Assembly: GCA_966211765.1 (NCBI GenBank)
Contig: CBIHOV010000008.1
Location: forward strand, 62,001 to 126,000
Reading direction: 5' to 3'
Source: Paraflavitalea sp966211765
GTDB taxonomy: Bacteria > Bacteroidota > Bacteroidia > Chitinophagales > Chitinophagaceae
DNA length: 64,000 bases
Shown here: piece by piece, positions 41,451-50,584 of the stretch
How the letters are laid out: each line of letters opens with the position of its first letter
How positions within the stretch are numbered: position 1 is the first letter of the stretch
The notes under the pieces: model-generated
Seen by the model: only the letters and a program-made list of their open reading frames with translations
Database searches by the model: none
Told to the model about the DNA's origin: nothing
Program-made: the position numbers and the translations under genes

Positions 41451-42722
41451 ATGGTACTGTTACGACATATACCTTTTCTAAGAGCTGTTTTTCTTCATAG
41501 TATTTCCGCCTTTGGTGGCCCACAAGGTCATTTTGGGATGGTGATGAAAACCTTTGTGCACCAACGGCACGATGTAACCGAAAAGGAAGTGCTGGATTAT
41601 AATTCCTTTTGTCAGCTGTTGCCCGGTGCATCTTCTACCCAGGTGCTTACCCTTATCGGCTACAAAAGAGGCGGTATTCCCCTGGCTGTGTTGACCTTGC
41701 TTATCTGGATATCGCCGGCCTGTTTGCTCATGGGGGCCTTTTCTTTTGTGCTGCCCTACTTTGATACGCACTCACAAAATATGGGCGTCTTCAAGTTTAT
41801 TCAGCCCATGGCTGTAGGCTTCCTGGCTTTTGCAGCGGCGAAATCTTTCAGGCTGGCTATTCACAATACCATCACCACGGTAATATTGCTGGTAAGTGCC
41901 ATCGTCACATTTTTCCTGTTTAAAAGTCCCTGGGTATTTCCCATCCTGATCGTGGCGGGCGGATTTGTTACCAACCTCAGTGACAAACGGATCCCGCAAA
42001 AAGGCATTCCTCCCAAAAAGATCAAGTGGGGTAATATCTGGCTTTTTGCCATCCTGTTCATTGCCGCGGGTTTGGTGAGTGAATTGGCGCGGACCCAGGA
42101 CTGGCCCAATCGCCGGCCTTTGAACCTGTTTGAAAATACCTATCGTTTTGGCAGCCTGGTATTTGGTGGCGGACAGGTCTTGATCCCCATGATGTATGAG
42201 CAATATGTGGAAAGGCCCAAGTCGGAACAGGTAATCAGGAAAAACCTTTACAAGAAGGAAAATGTGATCAGCATTGAGCGGGATGATTTTTATACCGGGG
42301 CTGGTATTGTACGCGCTATACCCGGACCGGTTTTTTCCATCTCGTCCTTTATGGGTGGGATGGCTATGAATGACAAAGGACCTGCCTGGCAGGTATTGGG
42401 TTGTATCATTGCCTCCTTAGCGATCTTTTTGCCCAGCGCCCTACTGGTATTATTCTTTTTTCCTATATGGCATAATCTACAGCGCTATGCTGTTGTGTTC
42501 CGCGCGCTGGAGGGCATCAACGCAGTAGTGGTGGGCATAATGGTGGCTTCCACTTTTTATATGATGAAGGATATTTCCATTACGGAATTTAAAACAGTGA
42601 GTATCCTTAATATCGGTGTTATTGCAGGCACCTGGCTGCTGCTGGCACTGACACGCCTCCCCTCTCCTGTTATTGTATTGATATGCCTTTTGCTCGGCTG
42701 GCTCTCTGGCCTGTGGGTATAA
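41451..42722 (+). CDS. chrA: Chromate efflux transporter (CHR family)
   Basis: A 423-aa membrane protein with the two homologous CHR halves. FGGPQGHFGMV lies near residue 24 in the first half and FGGGQVLIPMM in the second (near residue 240), with YNSFCQLLPGASSTQV and FYTGAGIVRAIPGPVFSISSF as the paired conserved segments. Long-chain CHR proteins export chromate or take part in sulfate-related anion transport. No chrB regulator is adjacent. A near-consensus TACCTTTC box lies 21 bases upstream. Confidence 0.93.
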   Translation: MVLLRHIPFLRAVFLHSISAFGGPQGHFGMVMKTFVHQRHDVTEKEVLDYNSFCQLLPGASSTQVLTLIGYKRGGIPLAVLTLLIWISPACLLMGAFSFVLPYFDTHSQNMGVFKFIQPMAVGFLAFAAAKSFRLAIHNTITTVILLVSAIVTFFLFKSPWVFPILIVAGGFVTNLSDKRIPQKGIPPKKIKWGNIWLFAILFIAAGLVSELARTQDWPNRRPLNLFENTYRFGSLVFGGGQVLIPMMYEQYVERPKSEQVIRKNLYKKENVISIERDDFYTGAGIVRAIPGPVFSISSFMGGMAMNDKGPAWQVLGCIIASLAIFLPSALLVLFFFPIWHNLQRYAVVFRALEGINAVVVGIMVASTFYMMKDISITEFKTVSILNIGVIAGTWLLLALTRLPSPVIVLICLLLGWLSGLWV

Positions 42723-42750
42723 AAAAATCCCGCCCTGTTAAGACGGGATC
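42721..42750 (-). terminator. Minus-strand intrinsic terminator
   Basis: ATCCCG (42727-42732) and CGGGAT (42744-42749) pair. On the minus strand the stem is followed by seven T, so it ends transcription coming from the small gene at 42878-43132. It touches the chrA stop codon. Confidence 0.7.
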
Positions 42751-42804
42751 GTAAACCACCCTTGAGAAAAACTGCCTGATAAAAAACTCGTCACCTTTAT
42801 TTTG

Positions 42805-42856
42805 TTGCAATCATTCGGGAGCTACTGCTGTTGCGGGACATGCTCCGATGATGCAA
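42805..42856. repeat. Imperfect hairpin downstream of the 84-aa gene
   Basis: TTGCA and TGCAA form the outer stem, continued by ATCAT/ATGAT and CGG..GAGC/GCTC.CG around a loop of about 18 nt. Role unknown. Confidence 0.45.
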
Positions 42857-42877
42857 AATTCGTATTGATAGAGATCA

Positions 42878-43132
42878 CTAAATTAGTGCGTGTAATAACC
42901 CAACCGGTAAAACCAATTCCTGCTTAGCTTCACTTGTATACATGGCCACGCAATCGGAATGGGTAACAGTGGCGGTATTGGCTGGTTTCTTATCCTCATG
43001 CCGGAAGCCCTTTTTCCATTCTTCCCCGCAGTTTTCCTGCGACCTCGCTTTTCCGCTTCCTGCTGCTATCACCACTATGGCAAAGCAACCAAGAAAGGCC
43101 ACCATCGCCACCACCTGCATCCACTGTTTCAT
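42878..43132 (-). CDS. Small hypothetical exported or membrane protein
   Basis: An 84-aa protein with an N-terminal hydrophobic segment (residues 4-25) that could be a signal or an anchor, then a short polar region with two further Cys. No family recognised. Support for reality is a TAGTTTTG promoter box 27 bases upstream (43160-43167) and a minus-strand terminator downstream. Confidence 0.5.
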   Translation of the reverse strand: MKQWMQVVAMVAFLGCFAIVVIAAGSGKARSQENCGEEWKKGFRHEDKKPANTATVTHSDCVAMYTSEAKQELVLPVGLLHALI

Positions 43133-43159
43133 GATTTTTGTTGTTTTAAATTTGCCTCA

Positions 43160-43167
43160 CAAAACTA
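43160..43167 (-). promoter_or_regulatory. -7 box TAGTTTTG of the 84-aa gene
   Basis: Exact TAnnTTTG element on the minus strand, 27 bases upstream of the start at 43132. Confidence 0.4.
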
Positions 43168-43266
43168 ATCGGTAACCAAAGACTCCACAATAGCATAAAG
43201 ATGTGAATGATGCCAGGAAAGGAGGACGGAATATCACATGTATCAGGGCGATGTTAGCGATTCGCG

Positions 43267-43315
43267 CAGAGGTGACACCTTCCGTTTTCGACGCAAGGGA
43301 AAGGTGTCACCTCTG
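43267..43315. repeat. REP-like long inverted repeat
   Basis: CAGAGGTGACACCTT (43267-43281) and AAGGTGTCACCTCTG (43301-43315) are perfect 15-bp arms around a 19-nt loop that can pair a little further. It has no T-tract and lies between the small gene and the response regulator. The form suggests a REP/MITE-type dispersed element; only one copy is seen in this window. Confidence 0.7.
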
Positions 43316-43385
43316 AGCCAGCAAAGGAAACTATCACCTCCCTATGGGAATTGATAAGGTATATAACGCTAAAGGACCTGTGTAG

Positions 43386-44018
43386 TTAAACAATCTTGTC
43401 TTTGAAGGCTTTGGCCACGGCTTCGCTCTTGGAATTGACGTGTAGCTTTTCGTAGATCTTTTTGATGTGAGAGCGCACGGTGTCAATGGAGATGAACATT
43501 TCAGCTGCGATCATCTTGTAGCTATACCCGTTGACCAGCCATTGCAAAACCTGCTTTTCCCTTTCAGACAGGTGGTAATCGCTATTGACTGTACTGTGCA
43601 CCTGGGAGAACATCTTTAATACCTGGGTGGCAATGGAAGAGCTCATCGGCGCACCACCCGTATGGGCTTCCTGTATGTATTCAAGCAATTTGGCCGGAGG
43701 GGTCTTCTTTAGCAGGTATCCATTGGCGCCATTCCGCACCGCTTCAAACACATTCTTGTTGTCATCGAATACCGTGAGCATGAGAATTTTCACATTCGTA
43801 TTCATCTGCCGGATCAACTTGAGGCCTTCAATTCCATTGGTGCCGGGCATGTCAATGTCCATGAGGATCACATCAGGTTTTAGCGCATCCACTTCACTTA
43901 CCACATTATTGCAGTTCTTGAAAGCGCCAATCACTTCAAACCCCTCAGAACCATTCAGCAACATGGCCAAACCTTCTCTGAGTTGGGGATTATCCTCATA
44001 TAATATGACATTGATCAT
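43386..44018 (-). CDS. NarL/FixJ-type (LuxR HTH) response regulator
   Basis: A 210-aa regulator. The receiver domain (residues 1-120) has E8/D9 and phosphoacceptor D54 (ILMDIDMP). The LuxR-type HTH (residues 145-205) has LSEREKQVLQWL and DTVRSHIKKIYEKL. It lies 59 bp downstream of the giant sensor kinase on the same strand and is its probable partner. The two are separate genes, unlike hybrid two-component systems of the phylum. Confidence 0.94.
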   Translation of the reverse strand: MINVILYEDNPQLREGLAMLLNGSEGFEVIGAFKNCNNVVSEVDALKPDVILMDIDMPGTNGIEGLKLIRQMNTNVKILMLTVFDDNKNVFEAVRNGANGYLLKKTPPAKLLEYIQEAHTGGAPMSSSIATQVLKMFSQVHSTVNSDYHLSEREKQVLQWLVNGYSYKMIAAEMFISIDTVRSHIKKIYEKLHVNSKSEAVAKAFKDKIV

Positions 44019-44077
44019 CCAGGGGCTTATTTATTAAACAAAACTAGGCTTTTATTTTCCCGGTGGCAACCACATAA

Positions 44078-47000
44078 TTATGTCAAAGGCACATCCAGCA
44101 ATACCCGGGTGCCGCTACCCGGATTGGATTCTATAGCCAGGCTTCCATTCAGTGATTGGGCCCTTTTTTTCATATTGAAAAGGCCATTGCCACTGTCGGC
44201 ATGCAAAACATCAAACCCAATCCCATCATCCATGATCTTCATGATCAACCGTTCCTTTTGGATCGAAATGTCAATTACCGCATGTTTACACTGGGAATAC
44301 TTGGCCAGGTTATTCACTGCTTCTTTAAAAAGCAGGAAGAAATCGCGCCGGGCTTCCATATCCAGCTTCAGGTCCTGTACCTCTTCATCCACCCGGAATG
44401 TGAAATCAATATTGCGGGCTTCCAGCACCCCCGTGGCAAACTCCCGCATACGGGCAGTAATGCGTTGCATGCTGTCGTTCATAGGGTTAATGCTCCATAC
44501 AATATCATCCATGGCTTCCATCATCCGGCTGCTGTTGTCGCTGATCTTGACCAGGTATTCGCTCGTTTTAGCACTGTCTTTCTCCACTTTCATTTTGGCC
44601 ATCTCGCTCAATATATTGATGGTACTAAGGGTAGAGCCCATGTCATCATGCAGGTCGCGGGCTATGCGCGTGCGTACCCTTTCCATCCCCAGCAGCTGAT
44701 TCACCCGCAGGCGGTGGATGAAATAGATCAATGCGGCAATGGCCAGCACAACGAGCGAAAGGAACCACCAGGTTCTCCAGAAAGGGGGCTGGATGTATAT
44801 TTTGAGGGTCGTGATACTTTTGGATTCCACGCCATCGGCATTTTCACACATTACCTTGAAAGTATAGTGTCCCGGTGGCAGAGAGGTATAATTGGCAAAC
44901 AATCCTTTGTCGGGCCGCGTCCATTCTTTATTAATGCCTTCGAGCTGGTAGTAGTATACAATTTTATCGCGCTGCAAAAAACTCAGGGCGGCAAACTCAA
45001 TGGTGATAGAGTTTTCTGTATGCTTCAGCTCCACCCTATCCAGTTTCATGATAGAATCGGGGGGCAGGTAAGTATTAAACAATTTAAAATCTGTGATCGT
45101 CACGTTCAGCGGCGGCGAAGAGCTATAGGACTGCCCGGGTTGAAAGAATACAAAATTATGTGCGTTGCCAAAAACCAATTGACCATTCGGCAAGCGGGTG
45201 CTGGCATTGTATTTAAAATTACCATAAATAATACCATCGCGCTGGGTAAACATGGTAAAGACCTTACGTTTGGGATTGTACCGGCAAATGCCATCGGCAA
45301 GGCCCAGCCATAGGTTGTTCTCATCGTCTTTCTCTATGCTCGTGACGCTCATGGATGGCAGCCCATCGTCGGTTGTGATCTGCTGGATAGTACCCGTTTT
45401 TTGATTGAGCAGGTTCAGCGCGCCGGAACAGATGAAATACAAACTGTCGTTGTATTGGAGGATATCGCCGGCAATGTCGGAGTAGAGTGATCTCCCGGCC
45501 CCGCCTTTTGAATCATAATGCGACAGAAATTCACCGGACTGTGGATCCATCCTGTACACGCCTTTCATATGCGTGCACAACCAGAGATAGCCTTCCCTGT
45601 CCGCCACCATTTTATACACAATGGTATTGACATTTTGTACCAGGCTAAATCCCTGCATAAAACCCTTGCCATACCCGGCTGCCGGATTCCACTTAATAAT
45701 ATGTCCGTATTGGGTGGCCAGCCATATGGTACCCTGTTTGTCTTCCGTAATCTGCCGGATGGTGCGTTGCTCTGCAGCAGGTAGTTTGTGAAAAGATGAT
45801 TGACCCGTTGCCGGATCGTATATGATGATACGGCCTTCCTGGCAGGCTATCCAAATGCGGCCGGTGGTTTTTTCTTCATGCAGGTCCCACTGCAACTTGT
45901 AATTGCCATCGCCGGCCGGCATGCCTTTCAGTATATTGTTTTTGAAGGGAAGCAAATTGCTGTCGCAGCTTAGAGTGCCCAATCCCCAGGAAGCAATGAG
46001 CAGATCATTGTTCTTGCTTTGCAGGAAGCCATTTACCTGCAGGTTATTTTTGGTATTATCCGGTGCTGGTCCCTGCAATACAATGCTGTTGAACATTTGC
46101 CGGGCCGGATTAAAAATATACACCCCTTCGTCAGTGCCTATCCAGGTGTTCTGTTCCCGGTCCTCGTACATGCAATACACCATATCATATTTGATATCGT
46201 AATCATCTACATAATCATTGCGGATGTATTGGAACCGATTCGTGAGTGTATCAAACACCATCAGCAATCGATCTCCGTAAGCCCAGATCGAGCCATCCGA
46301 TTGTTGGTTGAAACCATTGATCTCTTTATACACATCAGTATGGACCATCAGGCCGGTGGTATCTTTCGTCATCCGGTTATTGACCATATCATAGCAAAAG
46401 AACTTCTCTCCTTTTTTTGTATTCCAGGTGGTTAACCAGAAGCGGGACTGCCGATCCAGGAACATAACCGTCACGGGATCTGTAAAAGCCGGGTTGTCCA
46501 GGATCGGAACTTTATCGGTATTGTGACCATAGTGGCTCAAAGATTTGGTCCGGGTATTAAACAAAGCCAGGCCAGAATCTGCACCCATCCAATAGTTGCC
46601 GGTTTTCGGGTCTTCCAGCAATCGCTGTACGTTCCAGCCTTTGGGCACGGGCAGACGGGTTTCGTCTTTGCTGAAAGTGTTGGTCTTCCAGTTGTAGGCC
46701 AATACACCCAGGCGGGTAATGATCAGAAAAATATTACCCTTACTATCCATCCACAGAAAACGCTCTGCCCGGGGCGGCACTTCGGCATCTGTTTTTATGA
46801 TGGCCTTTTTATACCGGAAGGTCACCGGATCAAATATGCCCACTTCCTGTTCTGTTCTTACCCAAAAGTGGTGGTTAATATCTTCTGCTATTTGTTTGAT
46901 GGGCGCGGCTGGCAGGTAATTCCTGTCTCCCGGAGGAGGCCGAAACATAACGATCTTACGTCCATCATAACGTTGAAGGCCATTGGCTGTGCCCAGCCAC

Positions 47001-47176
47001 ATGAATCCTTTCTGGTCTTGGAGAATACTCAGTACATGATTGGATGCAAGACCGTCTTTGGATGAAAGCCTGTTGAAGACGTATTTCCGGTGCTGTGCCA
47101 GCAGCAGGGATGGCAGTAAAGTCAACAGTATGGTATAGAACTTAAATCTAAACAAGGGAGGGTGTATGTATACCAA
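44078..47176 (-). CDS. Two-component sensor kinase with periplasmic propeller (reg_prop/Y_Y_Y)
   Basis: A 1032-aa membrane kinase. A signal sequence (residues 9-27) is followed by two seven-bladed-propeller-type regions with repeated GTANGL, GTDEGVYIFN and GLADGICRYN-like motifs (residues about 30-690). A Y_Y_Y domain follows (about 705-770, YYQLEGINKEWT), then one membrane helix (about 790-815), a HisKA_3 dimerisation domain with phospho-His H843 (RDLHDDMGS) and a HATPase (DDGIGFD near 985). The input resembles SusR/HTCS polysaccharide sensors, but the output is NarL-type instead of AraC. Ligand unknown. The pair is likely an operon with the response regulator. Confidence 0.93.
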   Translation of the reverse strand: MVYIHPPLFRFKFYTILLTLLPSLLLAQHRKYVFNRLSSKDGLASNHVLSILQDQKGFMWLGTANGLQRYDGRKIVMFRPPPGDRNYLPAAPIKQIAEDINHHFWVRTEQEVGIFDPVTFRYKKAIIKTDAEVPPRAERFLWMDSKGNIFLIITRLGVLAYNWKTNTFSKDETRLPVPKGWNVQRLLEDPKTGNYWMGADSGLALFNTRTKSLSHYGHNTDKVPILDNPAFTDPVTVMFLDRQSRFWLTTWNTKKGEKFFCYDMVNNRMTKDTTGLMVHTDVYKEINGFNQQSDGSIWAYGDRLLMVFDTLTNRFQYIRNDYVDDYDIKYDMVYCMYEDREQNTWIGTDEGVYIFNPARQMFNSIVLQGPAPDNTKNNLQVNGFLQSKNNDLLIASWGLGTLSCDSNLLPFKNNILKGMPAGDGNYKLQWDLHEEKTTGRIWIACQEGRIIIYDPATGQSSFHKLPAAEQRTIRQITEDKQGTIWLATQYGHIIKWNPAAGYGKGFMQGFSLVQNVNTIVYKMVADREGYLWLCTHMKGVYRMDPQSGEFLSHYDSKGGAGRSLYSDIAGDILQYNDSLYFICSGALNLLNQKTGTIQQITTDDGLPSMSVTSIEKDDENNLWLGLADGICRYNPKRKVFTMFTQRDGIIYGNFKYNASTRLPNGQLVFGNAHNFVFFQPGQSYSSSPPLNVTITDFKLFNTYLPPDSIMKLDRVELKHTENSITIEFAALSFLQRDKIVYYYQLEGINKEWTRPDKGLFANYTSLPPGHYTFKVMCENADGVESKSITTLKIYIQPPFWRTWWFLSLVVLAIAALIYFIHRLRVNQLLGMERVRTRIARDLHDDMGSTLSTINILSEMAKMKVEKDSAKTSEYLVKISDNSSRMMEAMDDIVWSINPMNDSMQRITARMREFATGVLEARNIDFTFRVDEEVQDLKLDMEARRDFFLLFKEAVNNLAKYSQCKHAVIDISIQKERLIMKIMDDGIGFDVLHADSGNGLFNMKKRAQSLNGSLAIESNPGSGTRVLLDVPLT

Positions 47177-47463
47177 AAGTAATTATCCCTTTTTTCTTTT
47201 CGGAATTTGTTTGGGCAAAACCACACAGATATGTGATACCGGAAAGTGGTACCAGTGTCTTAAAACCAGGGATAAATGGAAGAAATGGAACATAAAGTGT
47301 AGCGCTTGTTAATATCTGTTAAAAAGCGAACAGGCGTTTGTATTTATTCTCACATCTTCATGCTATTGTTATGTGCGCTAACAAATTGCACATTTGCAAT
47401 GTCATTATGATTGAGACAAGCAGAACAGCGCAAGCATAGTTGATAACAGCCATGAAAACGAAT

Positions 47464-47520
47464 AAAAGCAATCATCAGCGCCAATGGGTGAAGGATAAAG
47501 GTTGGTGATTGCTTTTTAAA
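47464..47520 (+). terminator. Terminator hairpin 1 of the 47-kb region
   Basis: AAAAGCAATCA (47464-47474) and TGATTGCTTTT (47506-47516) are perfect 11-bp arms. CCAA/TTGG extends the stem after a bulge, and T residues follow. An 18-codon ORF (ATG 47452, MKTNKSNHQRQWVKDKGW) ends within the right arm, as in leader-peptide attenuators. Confidence 0.65.
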
Positions 47521-47597
47521 CCTTGATCATTAAACTTTTCCTATAAAAGAAGCTATAACACAGGCAAGCAAGGTGCGTTAGAATCTGTGCGTCTGTT

Positions 47598-47636
47598 AAG
47601 GTGTCGGTAGAGGGTGGCCGGCACCTTATTTTTTTG
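47598..47636 (+). terminator. Terminator hairpin 2 of the 47-kb region
   Basis: AAGGTGTCGG (47598-47607) and CCGGCACCTT (47618-47627) pair with one wobble, followed by ATTTTTTTT. A textbook intrinsic terminator without an annotated upstream gene. Confidence 0.85.
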
Positions 47637-47640
47637 AGGA

Positions 47641-47770
47641 CATAGATAGAATGTACATGGCAGGGCATCCCTGGTATCTACATTCACCAGTATATAATTA
47701 GTATTGTATTAGTAGTATGAGCAGTAGTTTGGAAAGGCCTTTCCCCTGGGGAGAGGCCTTTTTGTTTTTT
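47641..47770 (+). ncRNA. Candidate small RNA ending at terminator 3
   Basis: A composite hairpin (ATGTA...CAGGG-CAT-CCCTG...TACAT, 47651-47683) is followed by a strong terminator at 47733-47770, after terminator 2. ATG 47718 also opens a short ORF (MSSSLERPFPWGEAF) running through the terminator stem. It could be a small RNA or an attenuated leader of the GH63-like gene. The 5' end is not defined. Confidence 0.35.
47733..47770 (+). terminator. Terminator hairpin 3 of the 47-kb region
   Basis: AAAGGCCT (47733-47740) and AGGCCTTT (47754-47761) form a perfect stem extended by TCCC/GGGA, followed by TTGTTTTTT. Confidence 0.85.
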
Positions 47771-47885
47771 ATCCCTGTGTAAAGCTGTAAATTCACCTTT
47801 GTAAAACCTTATTCCCCAACGATGTTTGCCCGACCGATTGCTTTGCGCTATTTTCATTGTGGATTTGTTGAACGAAACCGACAGC

Positions 47886-50582
47886 ATGACAACTGCAGAA
47901 CATCAGCGATTAACCGTCAATACAGCAAAAAAAATACCCCTGGAACAATGGGGCCCATATCTCAGTGAACGCCAGTGGGGCACCGTGCGGGAAGATTATA
48001 GTATGAATAGTGACGCCTGGAACTATTTCCCTTTTGATCACGCACACTGCCGTGCCTATCGCTGGGGTGAAGATGGACTGGCCGGCATTTCAGACTTCTT
48101 CCAAAACCTTTGCTTTGGCCTCTCTCTCTGGAATGGTAAAGACCATGTACTCAAAGAACGCCTCTTTGGTCTTGGCAATTATGAAGGCAATCACGGAGAG
48201 GATGTAAAGGAGCTTTATTATCACCTCGATAACCTGCCCACGCATTATTACATGCAGTATTTGTACAAATACCCGCAGCAGGAGTTTCCTTATGAAAAGT
48301 TGAAGGAGGAAAGCCGCAACCGTTCCCGCCAGGAGCCTGAATATGAGATACTGAATACCGGCGTCTTTGACAATGACGAGTACTTCGATGTGCTGGTCAC
48401 CTATGCCAAAGAGAATTCCAAAGACATATTTATTAAAATTGATATCACCAACCGGTATACCAAGGCGGCTGAAGTGACCCTGGCGCCCACGCTATGGTTC
48501 TACAACCGGTGGGCCTACGACCAAACCGAGAAGAAACCGCATATTACCCGGCGCGACAAGACCTCCGTGAAAGCCACTCATGGCCGCCTGGGCTCTTATT
48601 ACCTGTATTATATGCCGCCATCGGATAGCCTGATGACGGAAAATGAGACCAACCTGGAGATTGTGTCAGGTCAGCCCAATGCAACTCCCTTCACCAAAGA
48701 CGCCTTCCACAAGGCCATCATTAAAGGAGAAGAGCTTCCGGCACTCCGGCAAAGGAAAACAGGTACCAAGTTTGCCCCGGTCTATAAATACCATATTGAA
48801 CCCGGCGCTACCAAAACCACCTATCTGCGCCTGAGTAACAAGATATTCGACAATCCCTTTGCCACCGGCTTTACCAATATTTTCAATGCCCGCAAAGAAG
48901 AGGCCGACTCTTTTTATGATGAGGTGCTGCATGCCACCAAAGACCCGGAGTGGAAACGAATACAGCGCCAGGCCCTCTCCGGCATTTTGTGGAGCAAGCA
49001 ATATTACCATTATGATGTAGAACGCTGGCTTACCACCAGCGATGGTATTACAGATGTAAATCCCGGTAAGCTTCATGGGCGCAATGCCGATTGGAAGCAC
49101 CTCAAGAACCAGGACATTATTTCCATGCCCGACAAATGGGAATACCCCTGGTATGCCGCCTGGGACCTGGCTTTTCAGTGTATTCCCCTCGCCATGGTGG
49201 ACCCCTGCTTTGCCAAACACCAGCTGCTGCTCATTATGCGGGAGTGGTACATGAAACCCGATGGGCAGCTGCCGGCCTATGAGTGGAACTTTGGAGATGT
49301 AAACCCACCGGTACAGGCCTGGGCCGCATTGCAGGTATACAGGATTGAAAAGAACCGTACCGGAAAAGGAGACATCGCTTTCCTCAAACGTATTTTCCAG
49401 AAACTGATCATCAATTTTACCTGGTGGATCAACCGCAAGGACTCCAACGGCAACAACATGTTTGAAGGCGGCTTCCTTGGACTGGACAATATTGGCGTAT
49501 TCAACCGTAGCAGCGTATTGCCCGGCACCATGCAACTGGAGCAGGCCGATGGCACCAGCTGGATGGGCATGTATGCCCTCAATATGATGGATATGGCTAT
49601 GGAAATAGCCATGAAGGATGAGGCTTTTGAAGATACCGCCACCAAATTCTTCGAGCACTTTGTATTGATAGCGGAAGCGCTCAATGAACAGGGCATGTGG
49701 AATGCAGAAGACAAATTCTTTTATGATACCCTGTCCATTGCCGGCTCCGCCCCCTTGCACCTGAGGGTGTATTCCATTGTTGGCCTTACCTCCCTTTTTG
49801 CCGTATCCGTCATCGAAAAGAAGATATTGGATAAACTGGGCGATTTTAAAAAGCGGATCACCTGGTTTGAAAACTACCGGCTGAAGAACGGACGCTTCTG
49901 GCCCAATGAAGAAAGGGCGGGTGGCGAAGAGATCCTGCTCTCGCTGGTACCCCGCGAAAAGCTGGTCTACCTGCTCGAGCGTTTATTGGATGAATCGCAG
50001 TTCCTGTCGGACTATGGCATCAGGGCTTTGTCGAAATACCATGAGCAAAATCCCTATGAGGTCACGATCAATGGGATTGATTATAAAGTGCAGTATGATC
50101 CCGGCGACTCCACCTCCGATTTCTTTGGGGGCAACTCCAACTGGCGTGGGCCTGTGTGGATGCCGATCAATTATATCATCATCGAGTCCATCCGTCGCTT
50201 TGGAGAGTTTTATGGCAATGACCTGCTGGTAGAATGCCCCGTAGGTTCCGGCAACCGGATGAACCTGATGCAGGTGGCCGATGAACTCACGCGCCGGCTC
50301 ATCAAATTATTTGATAAGGACAAGCAGGGCAAACGGCCCACCAATGGCGAGGAGAGCTGGTTCTATGAAAGGCCAGGTAATGAGCACCTCATACTCTTCT
50401 ACGAATATTTCCATGGCGATTCCGGCAGCGGGCTGGGCGCCAGTCACCAAACCGGCTGGACCGCACTGGTGGCCAAACTGGCACATATCCTGAGCGACAA
50501 ACAAAGAGGAGTTAAGAAGCCCGTGGAAGAAGAAGTACCAGAGAACAATCCCGATACGGCTAAAGATAATATTGCTGTATAA
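47886..50582 (+). CDS. GH63/MGH1-like glycoside hydrolase
   Basis: An 898-aa cytoplasmic protein with no signal peptide. The N-terminal beta domain (residues about 1-330) includes SERQWGTVREDYS and AWNYFPFDHA. The (alpha/alpha)6 catalytic region (about 380-880) includes PDKWEYPWYAAWDLAFQ, PAYEWNFGDVNPPV, GLDNIGVFNRS and SNWRGPVWMPINYI, motifs of GH63-type alpha-glucosidase/mannosylglycerate hydrolase relatives. The acidic residues in WDLA and in the later EESWFYE region are candidate catalytic sites. The substrate is probably an intracellular alpha-glucoside or compatible solute; not certain. ATG 47886 is used because the family starts here. Confidence 0.88.
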   Translation: MTTAEHQRLTVNTAKKIPLEQWGPYLSERQWGTVREDYSMNSDAWNYFPFDHAHCRAYRWGEDGLAGISDFFQNLCFGLSLWNGKDHVLKERLFGLGNYEGNHGEDVKELYYHLDNLPTHYYMQYLYKYPQQEFPYEKLKEESRNRSRQEPEYEILNTGVFDNDEYFDVLVTYAKENSKDIFIKIDITNRYTKAAEVTLAPTLWFYNRWAYDQTEKKPHITRRDKTSVKATHGRLGSYYLYYMPPSDSLMTENETNLEIVSGQPNATPFTKDAFHKAIIKGEELPALRQRKTGTKFAPVYKYHIEPGATKTTYLRLSNKIFDNPFATGFTNIFNARKEEADSFYDEVLHATKDPEWKRIQRQALSGILWSKQYYHYDVERWLTTSDGITDVNPGKLHGRNADWKHLKNQDIISMPDKWEYPWYAAWDLAFQCIPLAMVDPCFAKHQLLLIMREWYMKPDGQLPAYEWNFGDVNPPVQAWAALQVYRIEKNRTGKGDIAFLKRIFQKLIINFTWWINRKDSNGNNMFEGGFLGLDNIGVFNRSSVLPGTMQLEQADGTSWMGMYALNMMDMAMEIAMKDEAFEDTATKFFEHFVLIAEALNEQGMWNAEDKFFYDTLSIAGSAPLHLRVYSIVGLTSLFAVSVIEKKILDKLGDFKKRITWFENYRLKNGRFWPNEERAGGEEILLSLVPREKLVYLLERLLDESQFLSDYGIRALSKYHEQNPYEVTINGIDYKVQYDPGDSTSDFFGGNSNWRGPVWMPINYIIIESIRRFGEFYGNDLLVECPVGSGNRMNLMQVADELTRRLIKLFDKDKQGKRPTNGEESWFYERPGNEHLILFYEYFHGDSGSGLGASHQTGWTALVAKLAHILSDKQRGVKKPVEEEVPENNPDTAKDNIAV

Positions 50583-50584
50583 GA

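Larger units (their letters stand above)
47177..47885. other. Gene-free region with three strong terminators
   Basis: 709 bp upstream of the GH63-like gene with no protein gene above 20 codons. It contains hairpins at 47464-47517, 47598-47635, 47651-47683 and 47733-47770, three of them with T-tracts, and a short palindrome ATTGCA-CATT-TGCAAT (47386-47401). It probably encodes two or three short transcripts. Confidence 0.65.

Noticed and set aside
42721..42750. Terminator of chrA
   Set aside because: The T-run is only on the minus-strand side, so it is assigned to the small minus-strand gene.
44156..45313. 385-codon open frame on the plus strand
   Set aside because: It lies antisense inside the sensor kinase gene, which has clear domain motifs. 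The antisense translation shows no recognisable motif or start signal.
48666..49760. 364-codon open frame on the minus strand
   Set aside because: Antisense to the GH63-like gene; low-complexity, motif-free translation.
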